DNA of 64,000 bases from Cedecea lapagei. GTDB lineage: Bacteria > Pseudomonadota > Gammaproteobacteria > Enterobacterales > Enterobacteriaceae. Below, in pieces: positions 33,949-42,947 of the stretch. The notes under the pieces are model-generated. The model did no database searches and was not told where the DNA came from. It saw only the letters and a program-made list of their open reading frames with translations. A program made the translations under genes and the position numbers. Every line of letters starts with the position of its first letter. Position 1 is the stretch's first letter. The stretch spans positions 2,480,001 through 2,544,000 of the forward strand of contig NZ_LR134201.1 of NCBI RefSeq assembly GCF_900635955.1, given 5' to 3'.

Positions 33949-35544
33949 CTACTTCCTCACATCAACCTGATAGAAAATATGCTTCCCGAACGGGTCAATT
34001 TCATACCCGGTCACCTCTTTGCGTACCGGCTCGAAAATTGTCGAGTGGGCTATCATCACCGCGGGCATCTGGTCGTGCATCATCTGCTGCGCTTCTTTAT
34101 AGAGCGCCACGCGCTTATCGTGGTTACCTTCCGCACGGGCCTCAAGGATCAGCTTGTCAAACGGCTGGTAACACCATTTTGACGAGTTAGAGCCGCCGTT
34201 GGCCGACGTACAAGTAAACAAAGGCCCGAAGAAGTTATCCGGGTCGCCCGTTGCCGTGGTCCAGCCCATCAGCGCAGCCTGATGCTCACCGCTCTTCACG
34301 CGCTTAAGATATTCACCCCACTCGTAGGTAACAATCTTCGCGGTGACGCCAATTTTCGCCCAGTCGGCCTGAATCATCTCCGCCATACGTTTTGCGTTCG
34401 GGTTATAAGGACGCTGAACCGGCATCGCCCACAGGTCAATGCTCATGCCGTTGGCAAACCCGGCCTCCTTGAGCAGCGCTTTGGCCTTTTCGGGATCATA
34501 ATCGTAGTCTTTAAGCTTATCGTCCGCGCTCCACACGCCCGGAGGGAGCAGGTTTTTCGCCTCAGTGCCCGTGCCGTGGAATACCGCTTCGATAATGGCC
34601 GGTTTGTTGATCGCCATCGCCAGCGCCTGGCGCACCTTCACGTTATCCAGCGGCGGCTTTTGGGTATTAAAGGCAAGAAAACCGGTATTCAACCCCGCCT
34701 TCTGCATCAGGTTGATATCTTTGTTTTCCTTCATGCGCGGCAAATCTGCCGGGTTCGGGAACGGCATCACCTGGCATTCATTCTTCTCAAGTTTTGCGTA
34801 GCGCACCGAAGCATCCGGCGTAATAGAGAACACCAGACGATCAATTTTCGATTTGCCCTGCCAGTATTGTGGGAAGGCCGTGTAGAGAATGCGGGAATCT
34901 TTCTGATATTGCTTCAGCTCGAACGGCCCGGTACCGATAGGGTCAGAGTCAACGCGCTCCGGCGTACCGGCCTTCATCATCGCGTCTGCATATTCTGAAG
35001 AAAGGATCGAGGCGAAATACCAGCCCAGGTCCGCGACAAACGGCGCTTCCGCGTGCGCCAGCGTGAAGCGCACGGTGTTGTCATCCACTTTGTCGATGGC
35101 GGTAATCAACTTGCCGAACTCAAGGCTTTCGAAGTTGGAATAATTGCCGTTGGAGACGTTGTGGTAAGGGTGCTTTGGATCCTTCTGGCGCATAAACGAG
35201 AAAATCACGTCGTCCGCGTTGAAGTCTCTGGTGGGCTTAAAGTATTTATTGCTCTGGAACTTCACACCTTTGCGCAAGTGGAAGGTATAGACTTTTCCGT
35301 CCTCGCTGACGTCCCAGCTTTCCGCCAGGCTGGGCTGCAGCTGGGTGGTACCGACCTTGAAATCCACCAGCCGGTTATAGACTGGCACGGCGCTGGCATC
35401 GACGCTGGTGCCCGAGGTGTAAAGCTGTGGGTTGAAGTTTTCCGGCGAGCCCTCAGAGCAGTACACCAGCGTGCTGGCCGCCACGCTGGCGCTGATGGAG
35501 AGAGCCGCTACGGCAAGTGCTAGCGTTGTAATCTTTGTTTTCAT
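33949..35544 (-). CDS. DppA-like periplasmic peptide-binding protein
   Basis: 531 residues of the family 5 solute-binding proteins, close to E. coli DppA across its length (TLVYCSEGSPENFNPQLYTSGT, YTFHLRKGVKFQ, WAMPVQRPYNPNAKRMAEMIQADWAKIGV, AHSTIFEPVRKEVTGYEIDPFGKH). A Sec signal peptide ends near residue 23. DppA binds dipeptides and haem for the DppBCDF importer; this copy stands alone without permease genes, so it is probably a paralogue feeding the core Dpp transporter. It is divergent from the PepT-like peptidase gene, which suggests joint use of peptides. Confidence 0.9.
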   Translation of the reverse strand: MKTKITTLALAVAALSISASVAASTLVYCSEGSPENFNPQLYTSGTSVDASAVPVYNRLVDFKVGTTQLQPSLAESWDVSEDGKVYTFHLRKGVKFQSNKYFKPTRDFNADDVIFSFMRQKDPKHPYHNVSNGNYSNFESLEFGKLITAIDKVDDNTVRFTLAHAEAPFVADLGWYFASILSSEYADAMMKAGTPERVDSDPIGTGPFELKQYQKDSRILYTAFPQYWQGKSKIDRLVFSITPDASVRYAKLEKNECQVMPFPNPADLPRMKENKDINLMQKAGLNTGFLAFNTQKPPLDNVKVRQALAMAINKPAIIEAVFHGTGTEAKNLLPPGVWSADDKLKDYDYDPEKAKALLKEAGFANGMSIDLWAMPVQRPYNPNAKRMAEMIQADWAKIGVTAKIVTYEWGEYLKRVKSGEHQAALMGWTTATGDPDNFFGPLFTCTSANGGSNSSKWCYQPFDKLILEARAEGNHDKRVALYKEAQQMMHDQMPAVMIAHSTIFEPVRKEVTGYEIDPFGKHIFYQVDVRK

Positions 35545-35663
35545 CGCTGTCTTCCTGTGGTGTTTGTCCTGACCCTGTATGAATAAAGCTTGTGCAAAGC
35601 GCCTTAATAAATAACATTAAATTTACATAGCCAACAAACAACATCGAACAATAAGGAAACACT

Positions 35664-36893
35664 ATGCCTTCGTCGCTAAGCGAGCAGCTCACCCAACGTT
35701 TCTTCCGTTATCTGGCGGTCACCAGCCAAAGCGACGCGCGTGCGGGCACCCTGCCCAGCACGCCGGGACAGCATGAAATGGCCAGCCTACTGGCGGAGGA
35801 GCTGCGCACGCTGGGCCTTGAAGATATCGTCATTGACCAGCACGCCACCGTCACGGCCGTGAAAAAAGGCAACGTTGCTGGCGCGCCGCGCGTTGGATTT
35901 ATTACGCATATCGATACCGTTGATGTTGGCCTGTCGCCGGATATCCGCCCGCAGATCCTGCGCTTTACCGGTGAGGATCTGTGCCTGAACGCCAAAAAGG
36001 ACATCTGGCTGCGCACGAAGGAACACCCGGAAATCAATGCCTACCCTGGCGAAGAGATCATCTTCAGCGACGGCACCAGCGTGCTGGGCGCGGATAATAA
36101 AGCCGCCGTTACGGTGGTGATGACGCTGCTGGAAAACCTGACGGCAGAACATCAACACGGCGATATCGTCGTTGCATTCGTACCGGATGAAGAGATTGGT
36201 CTGTGCGGTGCCAAGGCGCTTGATCTCAAGCGTTTTGACGTTGATTTTGCGTGGACAATTGATTGCTGCGAACTGGGAGAAGTGGTTTATGAGAACTTCA
36301 ACGCCGCTCATGCGGAGCTGAAATTTACCGGCGTGACCAGCCACCCGATGTCCTCCAAAGGCGTGCTGGTGAACCCGCTGCTGATGGCGATGGACTACAT
36401 CAGCCACTTTGACCGCCAGCAAACCCCTGAACATACCGAAGGCCGTGAAGGCTATGTCTGGTTTAACGGCATTCAGGCCTCTCAAAGCGAAGCGTTGCTC
36501 AAGGCGAATATCAGGGACTTTGATTTGGCAAACTTTGAGCGCCGTAAGCAGCAGATTGGCGAGATCGCACAGAAGATTGCCGCTCAGTACCCCACCGCTA
36601 GAGTGGAGTACAGCATCAGCGACACCTACAGCAACATCAGCAACGCCATTACCGATGACCGCCGGGCGATTGATTTGATTTTTACCGCGCTGGATGAACT
36701 GGGCATTGAGCCGAAGGTGATTCCAATGCGCGGCGGCACGGACGGCGCAGCGCTTTCCGCCAAAGGGTTGCTGACACCGAACTTCTTCACCGGCGCACAC
36801 AACTTCCATTCGCGGTTTGAGTTTTTACCGCTGCGCGCGTTTGAGGCTTCGTATAACGTGGCGCTAAAGCTGTGCCTGCTGGCGGCGAAGTAG
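35664..36893 (+). CDS. Peptidase T-like M20 tripeptidase
   Basis: 409 residues (E. coli PepT 408). A zinc aminopeptidase of the M20 family that releases the N-terminal residue from tripeptides in the cytoplasm. Metal and catalytic positions are visible: H82 and D84 (ITHIDTVD), D144 (GADNKAA), the E176-E177 pair (DEEIGL), D200 (TIDCCELGE) and a C-terminal His in TGAHNFHSRFE; RGGTDGAALS is the family's substrate loop. It is clearly diverged from E. coli PepT, so I take it for a second PepT-type enzyme rather than the orthologue. It pairs with the divergent DppA-like binding protein. Confidence 0.88.
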   Translation: MPSSLSEQLTQRFFRYLAVTSQSDARAGTLPSTPGQHEMASLLAEELRTLGLEDIVIDQHATVTAVKKGNVAGAPRVGFITHIDTVDVGLSPDIRPQILRFTGEDLCLNAKKDIWLRTKEHPEINAYPGEEIIFSDGTSVLGADNKAAVTVVMTLLENLTAEHQHGDIVVAFVPDEEIGLCGAKALDLKRFDVDFAWTIDCCELGEVVYENFNAAHAELKFTGVTSHPMSSKGVLVNPLLMAMDYISHFDRQQTPEHTEGREGYVWFNGIQASQSEALLKANIRDFDLANFERRKQQIGEIAQKIAAQYPTARVEYSISDTYSNISNAITDDRRAIDLIFTALDELGIEPKVIPMRGGTDGAALSAKGLLTPNFFTGAHNFHSRFEFLPLRAFEASYNVALKLCLLAAK

Positions 36894-36900
36894 CGCTTCA

Positions 36901-36926
36901 GCCTCTCTTCCCATTGGGAGAGAGGC
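36901..36926. terminator. Imperfect hairpin between the PepT-like and T6SS genes
   Basis: GCCTCTCTTCC pairs with GGGAGAGAGGC (11 pairs, one wobble) in the 46-bp gap between two convergent genes. No T-run is evident, so termination is only probable. Confidence 0.4.
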
Positions 36927-36939
36927 CGAAAGTGGGTTA

Positions 36940-38172
36940 TCACTCCTGCTCCACCTGCTGTTTTATCAGAGCATAGCGGTTAAGTAGTTGGTTCAGCTGC
37001 ATGTTGGTTTGGGCCAGCTGCCCGGCCGATTGCCGGGTCGCGGCATCTGCGTGGCTCATCAGGTAGAGCTGCTCTTCCACAGGTTGAGCGCGGGCAAAGT
37101 GCTGCGTTATCGTAAACACCATCGACTTCAGCTCGGAGCCGGTGAGGTATTTGCCTTTACGCTCATCCAGCGCATTCAGGCGGCGGGTCATCTCATTTAA
37201 ACCTTCCATTCCCTGATGCCAGCCGGAAAGCGTTTCGGGAGAAAGCGCGTTACCGGCGAGATACTGCTGCCACTGCGCTTTCAGTTTATCTGCCTCAGCG
37301 GGGTCTGCCCGGCCAGCAAGCTGAAAACCGTAATCCTGCCGCCACAACGGTGGCAGCTGCTCCAGCGCTTTCAGGCCAGCCTCATTCGCCGCCACCGGCA
37401 CCGGGATCGCCGGGAGCGGGTTTATTTTATGCCAGCCCCACAGGCCGGCAGCGCTCACCACCAGCATGGTCAACATCCCGGCAGCAAAACTTTTCCATGG
37501 CCGCGCTGGCTCAGGAGAGGCAACCAGTATGCGGGGCGGCGCGGGCTCTTCGCGGGCCACATAAATCAGCTGCTCACCGCCGGCTGGAGCAGGACTCTCC
37601 TGCTTCGAAGTGGAGACGGGTAAAACAACGGCGGCGCTGACACCGCTTCCCGTATCCATATTTTCAAGCCGGGTTGCTGCATTATGCATAAAGGTACACA
37701 GGTCACCCATCTGACTGGCGTTTTTCAGCTCAAGGCGCTGAAGGGTATCCCTCATGCCGTTCAGATATTGTTCCGCCTGGTAAATCTGTGGCAAATCGGC
37801 GTAATCCAGGGTAAACGTGCGCAGCGTGGACTGCAGACGCTGGCTAAATCCGGCGAGGATCTCCATTCGGGCATGAACCGGCTGCGGCCACATCCCCCCC
37901 CACTGATGGCTAAGCAAGACCTCAAGTATCGCCAGCCCCTCATTAAGCCCGGCCAGCCCGGCCAGGCGAGTGCGCGCCAGCGTATACCAGGAGGCCGTCT
38001 GCAGCTCCACGCCGTTCTGGCGAAACAGTGACAGGCAAAGCTGCTCTACAAGCATCCAGTTAACATCCGGACGCGCCGGATGATTCAGTTTCGCCAGCTC
38101 ATCACGCAGAGCGGCATAATCTGGCAATGCGCGCGGGTCGTCGCCAGTTTTCAGTTGATTACGATTATTCAC
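36940..38172 (-). CDS. T6SS ImpA_N/VasL-type protein (TagA-like)
   Basis: 410 residues. The N-terminal half (about 10-140: DDPRALPDYAALRDELAKL, SWYTLARTRLAGLAGLNEGLAILEVLL) is an ImpA_N domain like that of TssA. A proline-rich linker follows, then one membrane helix (about 229-248) and a periplasmic VasL-type domain with LPPLWRQDYGFQLAGRA. Membrane-bound TssA relatives such as TagA/VasL dock the distal end of the T6SS sheath and stop its growth; this one would sit in the inner membrane. It is the leftmost gene of the T6SS block. The true TssA is encoded separately at 50563-52182. Confidence 0.82.
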   Translation of the reverse strand: MNNRNQLKTGDDPRALPDYAALRDELAKLNHPARPDVNWMLVEQLCLSLFRQNGVELQTASWYTLARTRLAGLAGLNEGLAILEVLLSHQWGGMWPQPVHARMEILAGFSQRLQSTLRTFTLDYADLPQIYQAEQYLNGMRDTLQRLELKNASQMGDLCTFMHNAATRLENMDTGSGVSAAVVLPVSTSKQESPAPAGGEQLIYVAREEPAPPRILVASPEPARPWKSFAAGMLTMLVVSAAGLWGWHKINPLPAIPVPVAANEAGLKALEQLPPLWRQDYGFQLAGRADPAEADKLKAQWQQYLAGNALSPETLSGWHQGMEGLNEMTRRLNALDERKGKYLTGSELKSMVFTITQHFARAQPVEEQLYLMSHADAATRQSAGQLAQTNMQLNQLLNRYALIKQQVEQE

Positions 38173-38230
38173 GGAGGTGTTCCGTCAGTTAAAAAGTGAG
38201 AAAGTGAATGACACGCTGCGGTGCGGCTGG

Positions 38231-38701
38231 TCAGAGAAGTATCCCTTCCAGTATTCCGAAAAAGGCGTCCTCATCGAACCTGATCCCAGGTAGAGAAAAC
38301 GAACCTGGCCGGGTACAGGTCCAGGGCGTGTTTTGCCCTGCCCGCATAAACAAACGGCACAGCAGGGTGGTCTTTCCGTCTGCATGCAGGCTGACTTCCA
38401 CGCAGCCCGTCACGCCGTGGCCGTACAAAAACAGCGGGACATAGTTTATCGACCTTTTTCCGTAGCGCAGCGTAATGCCCGGGATGTCAAACGCTCCGCC
38501 CTCTACCAGCAGATCTGTGAGTGACACCATGGTGCTTTCCGGCTGAATGCCGGTCTCTGCCAGCCATTCAGCCATGGTGGCCTGAAGCTGCTCCATGCTC
38601 TGACGAAAAGCGGCTATATCGGCCTGGCTCCGGCTTGTAGCGCCGCCGGCAGAAAGCTGCTGTGCCTGAAGTTTTTTAAGAAAGTGTGTTCTGGCTGACA
38701 T
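38231..38701 (-). CDS. T6SS-linked protein of unknown function
   Basis: 156 residues, not recognised. The N-terminal 65 residues look helical and polar (THFLKKLQAQQLSAGGATSRSQADIAAFRQSMEQLQATM). The C-terminal ~90 residues look beta-rich with hydrophobic strands (GGAFDIPGITLRYGKRSINYVPLFLYGHGVTGCVEVSLHADG). No signal peptide or membrane helix. It lies between tssE (38 bp) and the VasL-like gene (58 bp) in the same direction, so it is probably part of the T6SS operon and cytoplasmic; a baseplate or sheath accessory role is only a guess. Confidence 0.6.
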   Translation of the reverse strand: MSARTHFLKKLQAQQLSAGGATSRSQADIAAFRQSMEQLQATMAEWLAETGIQPESTMVSLTDLLVEGGAFDIPGITLRYGKRSINYVPLFLYGHGVTGCVEVSLHADGKTTLLCRLFMRAGQNTPWTCTRPGSFSLPGIRFDEDAFFGILEGILL

Positions 38702-38739
38702 GCGATATCGGGTATTCCTGGCTGAAGATTGAAAACGAC

Positions 38740-39189
38740 TCAGAAGCGAGTTCGGGTGTCGAGGTACTGCTGTTGCTTCAGGTGGCGTAACAGCACCCGG
38801 CCCTCAGGCATAAACTCTGTTCCGTAGCGCACCAGACCAAGGCCTTTCAGCTCCGCATCAATGGCATAACGCAGCTCGCCGGGCTGAGTCTGATCCAGTA
38901 AAACCACCTCAATACGCTTTAGCCGGGGCTCGTATTTCAGCAATACTTCAGAGAGCGTTCTCATCAGCTGGTGTGCCGTACCCGGCATACCCTGCAGAAT
39001 TTTGGTCATATCCGGCAGGCCATAGTCCGGCAGATGCGCCAGCGTGCCGGCCCGGCAGTTGAGAATGCGCTGCATATTGTCGAGCACCGACAGAATCACC
39101 TGGTTTTCTTCGCTGATATGCTGAAGGTCGAGATCGCCAACAAAATTACCGTAAAGCATCTCACATAATGAGGGCGAATTGCGCGTCAT
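38740..39189 (-). CDS. tssE: TssE, T6SS baseplate gp25-like subunit
   Basis: 149 residues with the gp25-like domain: ILSVLDNMQRILNCRAGTLAHLPDYGLPD and, in the C-terminal half, the conserved EPR motif YEPRLKRIEV. TssE is a wedge component of the cytoplasmic baseplate, working with TssF, TssG and TssK. It starts 3 bp after the stop of the DUF3396-type immunity gene, so a cargo gene has been inserted directly ahead of it in the operon. Confidence 0.93.
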   Translation of the reverse strand: MTRNSPSLCEMLYGNFVGDLDLQHISEENQVILSVLDNMQRILNCRAGTLAHLPDYGLPDMTKILQGMPGTAHQLMRTLSEVLLKYEPRLKRIEVVLLDQTQPGELRYAIDAELKGLGLVRYGTEFMPEGRVLLRHLKQQQYLDTRTRF

Positions 39190-39192
39190 GTA

Positions 39193-40404
39193 TCAATCCC
39201 CCTCACCTAGAGTCACAGCAAACACGCTGCCACCATCATCTCTTGCGAGTAACGACAAACGGGCCTGGTGCTTCTGTCCATACTTATCTTCAAACTCCGG
39301 CATAATCTCCTCGGCGCTAGTTTGGGCGTATTGCGTTGCCCCGTTAACAATAGTGGCACATCGTCCATCAAACTGAGATTTTTCACCACTCCAGCAGGTG
39401 ATCCTGACCGGCTCCCAGGACTTACCTTCATCTTCCTTATCCAGCGCAGCACTGGCTTCATCGAAGCGTCTGTACCACTTCATTGTGGATTCTTTATCAA
39501 ACTGGAAGTTTTCATGTTCAGAGTAGAAATGCAGAGAGCGTGAGCCGTTGAATCGGACAGGCTTAATTATCTGATTTACTTTCACCAGTAATGGCGGTAA
39601 GTCTTCTGTTTGCGTTTCACCCAGACCAGGTGGTAACGCTCCAGCCTTTAGGATAAGGCCCCCATCATATGGCAGCAGTTCAATCTCTGGATTGTTCTTC
39701 AGTCGGTGAGCCAGCTTCTCTGCACCACCGAGTTTATTCACCCATGAATTACCCAGAATCGTATACCAGCAAACACTTTTCAGATTATTGACGACAACTC
39801 TGCCATCAAGAGTACCGATAGAATCCACCATAACCCCAGGAAAACGTTGGGCCAGTTTGTATTCGTAGGGGAACATCCGATGAAATTCGTAAGGCAGAAT
39901 AAATGAAAGGCCTGCATAACCACTTTCAACACAGAAGGTATTGCAAAGCCACATCAGCCAGGCCTGATAACGCTCCCTGCCATCAGACTCTTTCAGCAGT
40001 GAGAACGGAAATACCAGTTTAATAACGGAGCGATCAGTATCATTGCGGAAAATTCTTTTGCCCATGATGAGTATTTCATATTCGGGGGCATGATAATCTG
40101 TCGCTTCACTTCCCAGATACCAGGAAAAGATCTCTTCCGGAGACAAGTCCAGGATAGCCTGTCGCTTTTTTTGATGGTTTTTTTCCGTAATCCCAACCCA
40201 TTTTGGTGTCAGCGTTTTCTTCAAATATGGTTTAAATTCGGCATAATAGCGATCTACGCACCCCACCATTTTCTGACGCACTTCTGGCAAATGGCCATCT
40301 TTAAAAAATACGGTGATTATCAGCCCGAGATTCACCGCCTGACTACCGTCCTTATACTTCACGGACGCTTCCGGCAACCATTTTTCAATATAGTTCAGTT
40401 CCAT
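39193..40404 (-). CDS. DUF3396/TsiV-type T6SS immunity protein
   Basis: 403 residues from ATG 40404 (MELNYIEKWLPEASVKYKDGS), with AAAGGA 10 nt upstream. The sequence resembles the DUF3396 family, which I recall as renamed TsiV, immunity to VRR-NUC nuclease effectors: IITVFFKDGHLPEVRQKMVGCVDRYYAEF near the start, then a long middle with SYLPYEFHRMFPYEY-like and AGLSFILPYEF features. It is cytoplasmic, with no signal. No VRR-NUC effector is seen here, so it would be an orphan immunity gene acquired against rivals, or the family protects against a different toxin. It sits between tssE and the broken immunity copy, with lower GC than the structural genes. Confidence 0.68.
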   Translation of the reverse strand: MELNYIEKWLPEASVKYKDGSQAVNLGLIITVFFKDGHLPEVRQKMVGCVDRYYAEFKPYLKKTLTPKWVGITEKNHQKKRQAILDLSPEEIFSWYLGSEATDYHAPEYEILIMGKRIFRNDTDRSVIKLVFPFSLLKESDGRERYQAWLMWLCNTFCVESGYAGLSFILPYEFHRMFPYEYKLAQRFPGVMVDSIGTLDGRVVVNNLKSVCWYTILGNSWVNKLGGAEKLAHRLKNNPEIELLPYDGGLILKAGALPPGLGETQTEDLPPLLVKVNQIIKPVRFNGSRSLHFYSEHENFQFDKESTMKWYRRFDEASAALDKEDEGKSWEPVRITCWSGEKSQFDGRCATIVNGATQYAQTSAEEIMPEFEDKYGQKHQARLSLLARDDGGSVFAVTLGEGD

Positions 40405-40427
40405 TCCCAACAGTTCCTTTACCAATA

Positions 40428-41386
40428 TTAATGTCCAGAATAAGGGCATTGTTCGCCTGTCCGGCAGGTAATACGCTCACCCGGTGCATCATCCAGAAAA
40501 TACTCTGACTCATCCGGGATAATACCGTCACAGTAACGCGTATCTTCCCAGACCAGACGCCAGTGAACATCCCGGTATCGAATGGGATCGTCAGTGATAA
40601 GCATTTCCTTATCGCTCTCCATTAATACGTCATAATAAACCTGCCGTGGGGCAGTCATACCGCGAATAAAATAGTTGTAAGCACCAAGATTTTTAAACCC
40701 GCTGATGCCGTCTTTAATTACCAGAAACTTATGGTTGTACAAAATCTTTACCGGCTCCCAGATACCGTCACAAGGCACCGGGTCATCCGTTTTAATAATA
40801 ATATCGCTGCGTTCAGGAACCGGGGGAAGATTTTGGGGGAATACCGGGTAAGGTAATGTCTTCAGGGTATAGTGATAATTTTCAGGCTCCAGTAAATATT
40901 CAGCATCGAAAAAGTTACACACATTATTGTGTGGTGGATAAAGTAGATTATCACCCCAGTATTCTGCAGCAATTTTCAGCTTATTCAGTTTTTCTATTTT
41001 TGGCGGATAAGCTATTTCTTGCCCCCCCGCTCATGGCATGGTAAATAAAAAAATGAATTAACTAAATTGACCGGTCGAAAAAGCTGGTCAAACTCTCCGG
41101 TTTTAATCTGCCACACCTGCCGGTTTCCCACCGCCAGTTCCGGTAATCCTTCATCGTAAAGGCGCAGGGCATCGTATGCCCAGATAATAACCTCTTTATC
41201 AAACCCCTTCGTGATTTCCTCCGGCCAGGTTTTCAGCGCCTGTTCATATTGTTGGGTAAAATAGGCCCAGGCATCCCGTTTGCGCTGCCACAGGCTGTAG
41301 CTACTCAGGCGTTGTAACAGCCAGAACAGCTTGCGACGCACCTGCTCATCGCTCATCGGGTATTTTGTTTTTTCGATGCTCATCAT
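40428..41386 (-). pseudogene. Truncated, frameshifted copy of the Imm-type gene at 41808-42947
   Basis: The first 124 codons (41386 to 41012: MMSIEKTKYPMSDEQVRRKLFWLL...CHERGGKK) match the intact neighbour, then the frame is lost in a G7 tract (plus-strand C7, 41022-41028). One extra G would restore the frame to ERGGQEIAYPPKIEK, as in the intact copy. The second part (about 41011 to 40428) continues with CNFFDAEYLLEPENYHY to GEQCPYSGH and then stops, lacking the last ~55 residues. So it is broken twice: a slipped homopolymer and a lost 3' end. Most of the middle is still very similar to the intact gene. Confidence 0.85.
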
Positions 41387-41644
41387 GGTTCACTTCCTGT
41401 CGTTGTCTGGCGCTCCACACGGGCGGCGTTAATCATCGCCCTTTCCTTCACCTTGCTGCGCAGCTCATCGTCATGCAGCTCTCGCGTATAGGTGGCATAG
41501 GGCGGGTCAATTCCCTCAGGTTTGTTGTAACCGTGCACGCCTTCCACATCTTTCCAGCCAGAAGGATAAAACTCCGTTTTTACCCCGTTTATCTCCACGC
41601 TGGCAGATTGCCCGGTGGCCTTGACCTGCTTTCCGATGCGGTTA
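40444..41644. repeat. Imperfect direct repeat, copy A (degraded effector tail + immunity)
   Basis: Matches copy B (42001-43205) with an offset of 1557-1561 bp. The part 41281-41640 is almost identical to 42841-43201; the middle of the immunity gene is more diverged. Confidence 0.85.
41383..41644 (-). pseudogene. C-terminal scrap of the T6SS effector at 42944-44494
   Basis: Encodes the last ~85 residues of the effector (KQVKATGQSASVEING... to ARVERQTTTGSEP) nearly unchanged, including the ATGA overlap with the following immunity copy. Upstream, at 41640-41644 (GGTTA), the sequence jumps to a vgrG fragment. The open frame runs to 41742, but there it is vgrG read in the wrong frame. A dead remnant of a duplicated effector gene. 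Confidence 0.88.
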
Positions 41645-41800
41645 CCGTGTCCAGCCCGGTGCTTGTGTTGACCCCGGTGCGGAACCAGAGGCCGTCCTCT
41701 GCGAGGATGCGCTGGATAAACTGCAGGTCGCTCTCCCTCCACTGGGTAATCAGCTCCCGTACCGGGCAGGTCCGCTCCAGCCGGAACTCAAAATCCGCCC
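41640..41800 (-). pseudogene. 161-bp vgrG fragment
   Basis: Corresponds base for base to 46489-46649 of the intact vgrG with scattered differences. In the vgrG frame it encodes ADFEFRLERTCPVRELITQ and on to FRTGVNTSTGLDTVT. It is cut at its 3' end by the GGTTA junction with the effector scrap and at its 5' end just before the stop of the intact immunity gene. Confidence 0.88.
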
Positions 41801-41807
41801 ATGTTAT

Positions 41808-42947
41808 TTAGTCTGCATCCGATTTGATAAAAACACGACCGCCATCATCCCGCTGCAAAAGGCTCCATGTCGCGGGGAGTTTTATTTCAGGTGCGTATAT
41901 ATCACTCTGATATTTCATCGCCTCCGGCATCAACTGCCCGGCCTGAATATCAATAAACTGCTGATGTCCACCGGCCAGTGTGGACCATTGTCCTGAGTGA
42001 GGGCATTGTTCGCCTGTCCGGCAGGTAATACGCTCACCCGGTGCATCATCCAGAAAATACTCTGACTCATCCGGGATAATACCGTCACAGTAGCGCGTAT
42101 CTTCCCAGACCAGACGCCAGTGAACCTCCCGGTAACGAATGGGATCGTCAGTGATAAGCATTTCCTTATCGCTCTCCATTAATACGTCGTAATATTCCTG
42201 TCGGGGAGCCTTCATCCCACGAATAAAATAGTTATAGGCACCAAGATTTTTAAACCCGCTGATACCAGCTTTAATCACCAGCAGCTTATGGTGGTACTGA
42301 ATTTTAACCGGCTCCCAGATACCGTCACAGGGCACCGGGTCATCCGTTTTAATAATGATATCGCTGCGTTCAGGAACCGGGGGAAGATTTTGGGGGAATA
42401 CCGGATAGGGCAGTTGGGTTAAATTATAATTATACTTACTGGGTTCCAGCAAAGTCGCCGCATCAAAAAAATTACACACATTATTGTGTGGTGGATACAA
42501 CAGATTATCGCCCCGGTATTCTGCCGCGACCCGCCACTGATTAATTTTTTCTATTTCCGGGGGGTAAGGTTCCCGTTGCCCACCACGCTCGTCATGACAG
42601 GGCCAATAAAAATACTTCTCAATTAAACTCACCGGCCGAAAAAGCTGATGAAATTCTCCCGTTAACCGCTGCCATACCTGCCGATTGCCCACCGCCAGTT
42701 CCGGTAGCCCTTCATCATAAAGACGCAGGGCATCGTATGCCCAGATAATTACCTCTTTATCAAACCCCTTCGTGATTTCCTCCGGCCAGGTTTTCAGCGC
42801 CTGTTCATACTTTTCAGTAAAGCACGCCCAGGCATCCCGTTTGCGCTGCCACAGGCTGTAGCTACTCAGGCGTTGTAACAGCCAGAACAGCTTGCGACGC
42901 ACCTGCTCATCGCTCATCGGGTATTTTGTTTTTTCGATGCTCATCAT
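41808..42947 (-). CDS. Probable T6SS immunity protein (Imm71/Imm72-like)
   Basis: 379 residues, cytoplasmic, no signal. The N-terminal part is helical and Trp-rich (QVRRKLFWLLQRLSSYSLWQRKRDAW). The C-terminal part has PGERITCRTGEQCPHSGQW and ends with TWSLLQRDDGG, a pattern I associate with the Imm71/Imm72 immunity families; that assignment is from memory and moderate. Its start overlaps the effector stop by ATGA, the usual toxin-immunity arrangement, so it should neutralise the effector at 42944-44494. A broken second copy lies just downstream. Confidence 0.7.
   Translation of the reverse strand: MMSIEKTKYPMSDEQVRRKLFWLLQRLSSYSLWQRKRDAWACFTEKYEQALKTWPEEITKGFDKEVIIWAYDALRLYDEGLPELAVGNRQVWQRLTGEFHQLFRPVSLIEKYFYWPCHDERGGQREPYPPEIEKINQWRVAAEYRGDNLLYPPHNNVCNFFDAATLLEPSKYNYNLTQLPYPVFPQNLPPVPERSDIIIKTDDPVPCDGIWEPVKIQYHHKLLVIKAGISGFKNLGAYNYFIRGMKAPRQEYYDVLMESDKEMLITDDPIRYREVHWRLVWEDTRYCDGIIPDESEYFLDDAPGERITCRTGEQCPHSGQWSTLAGGHQQFIDIQAGQLMPEAMKYQSDIYAPEIKLPATWSLLQRDDGGRVFIKSDAD

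Noticed and set aside
41383..41742. 119-codon hybrid protein as a real gene
   Set aside because: Its first third is vgrG read out of frame and the rest a bare effector tail; it is a recombination remnant.
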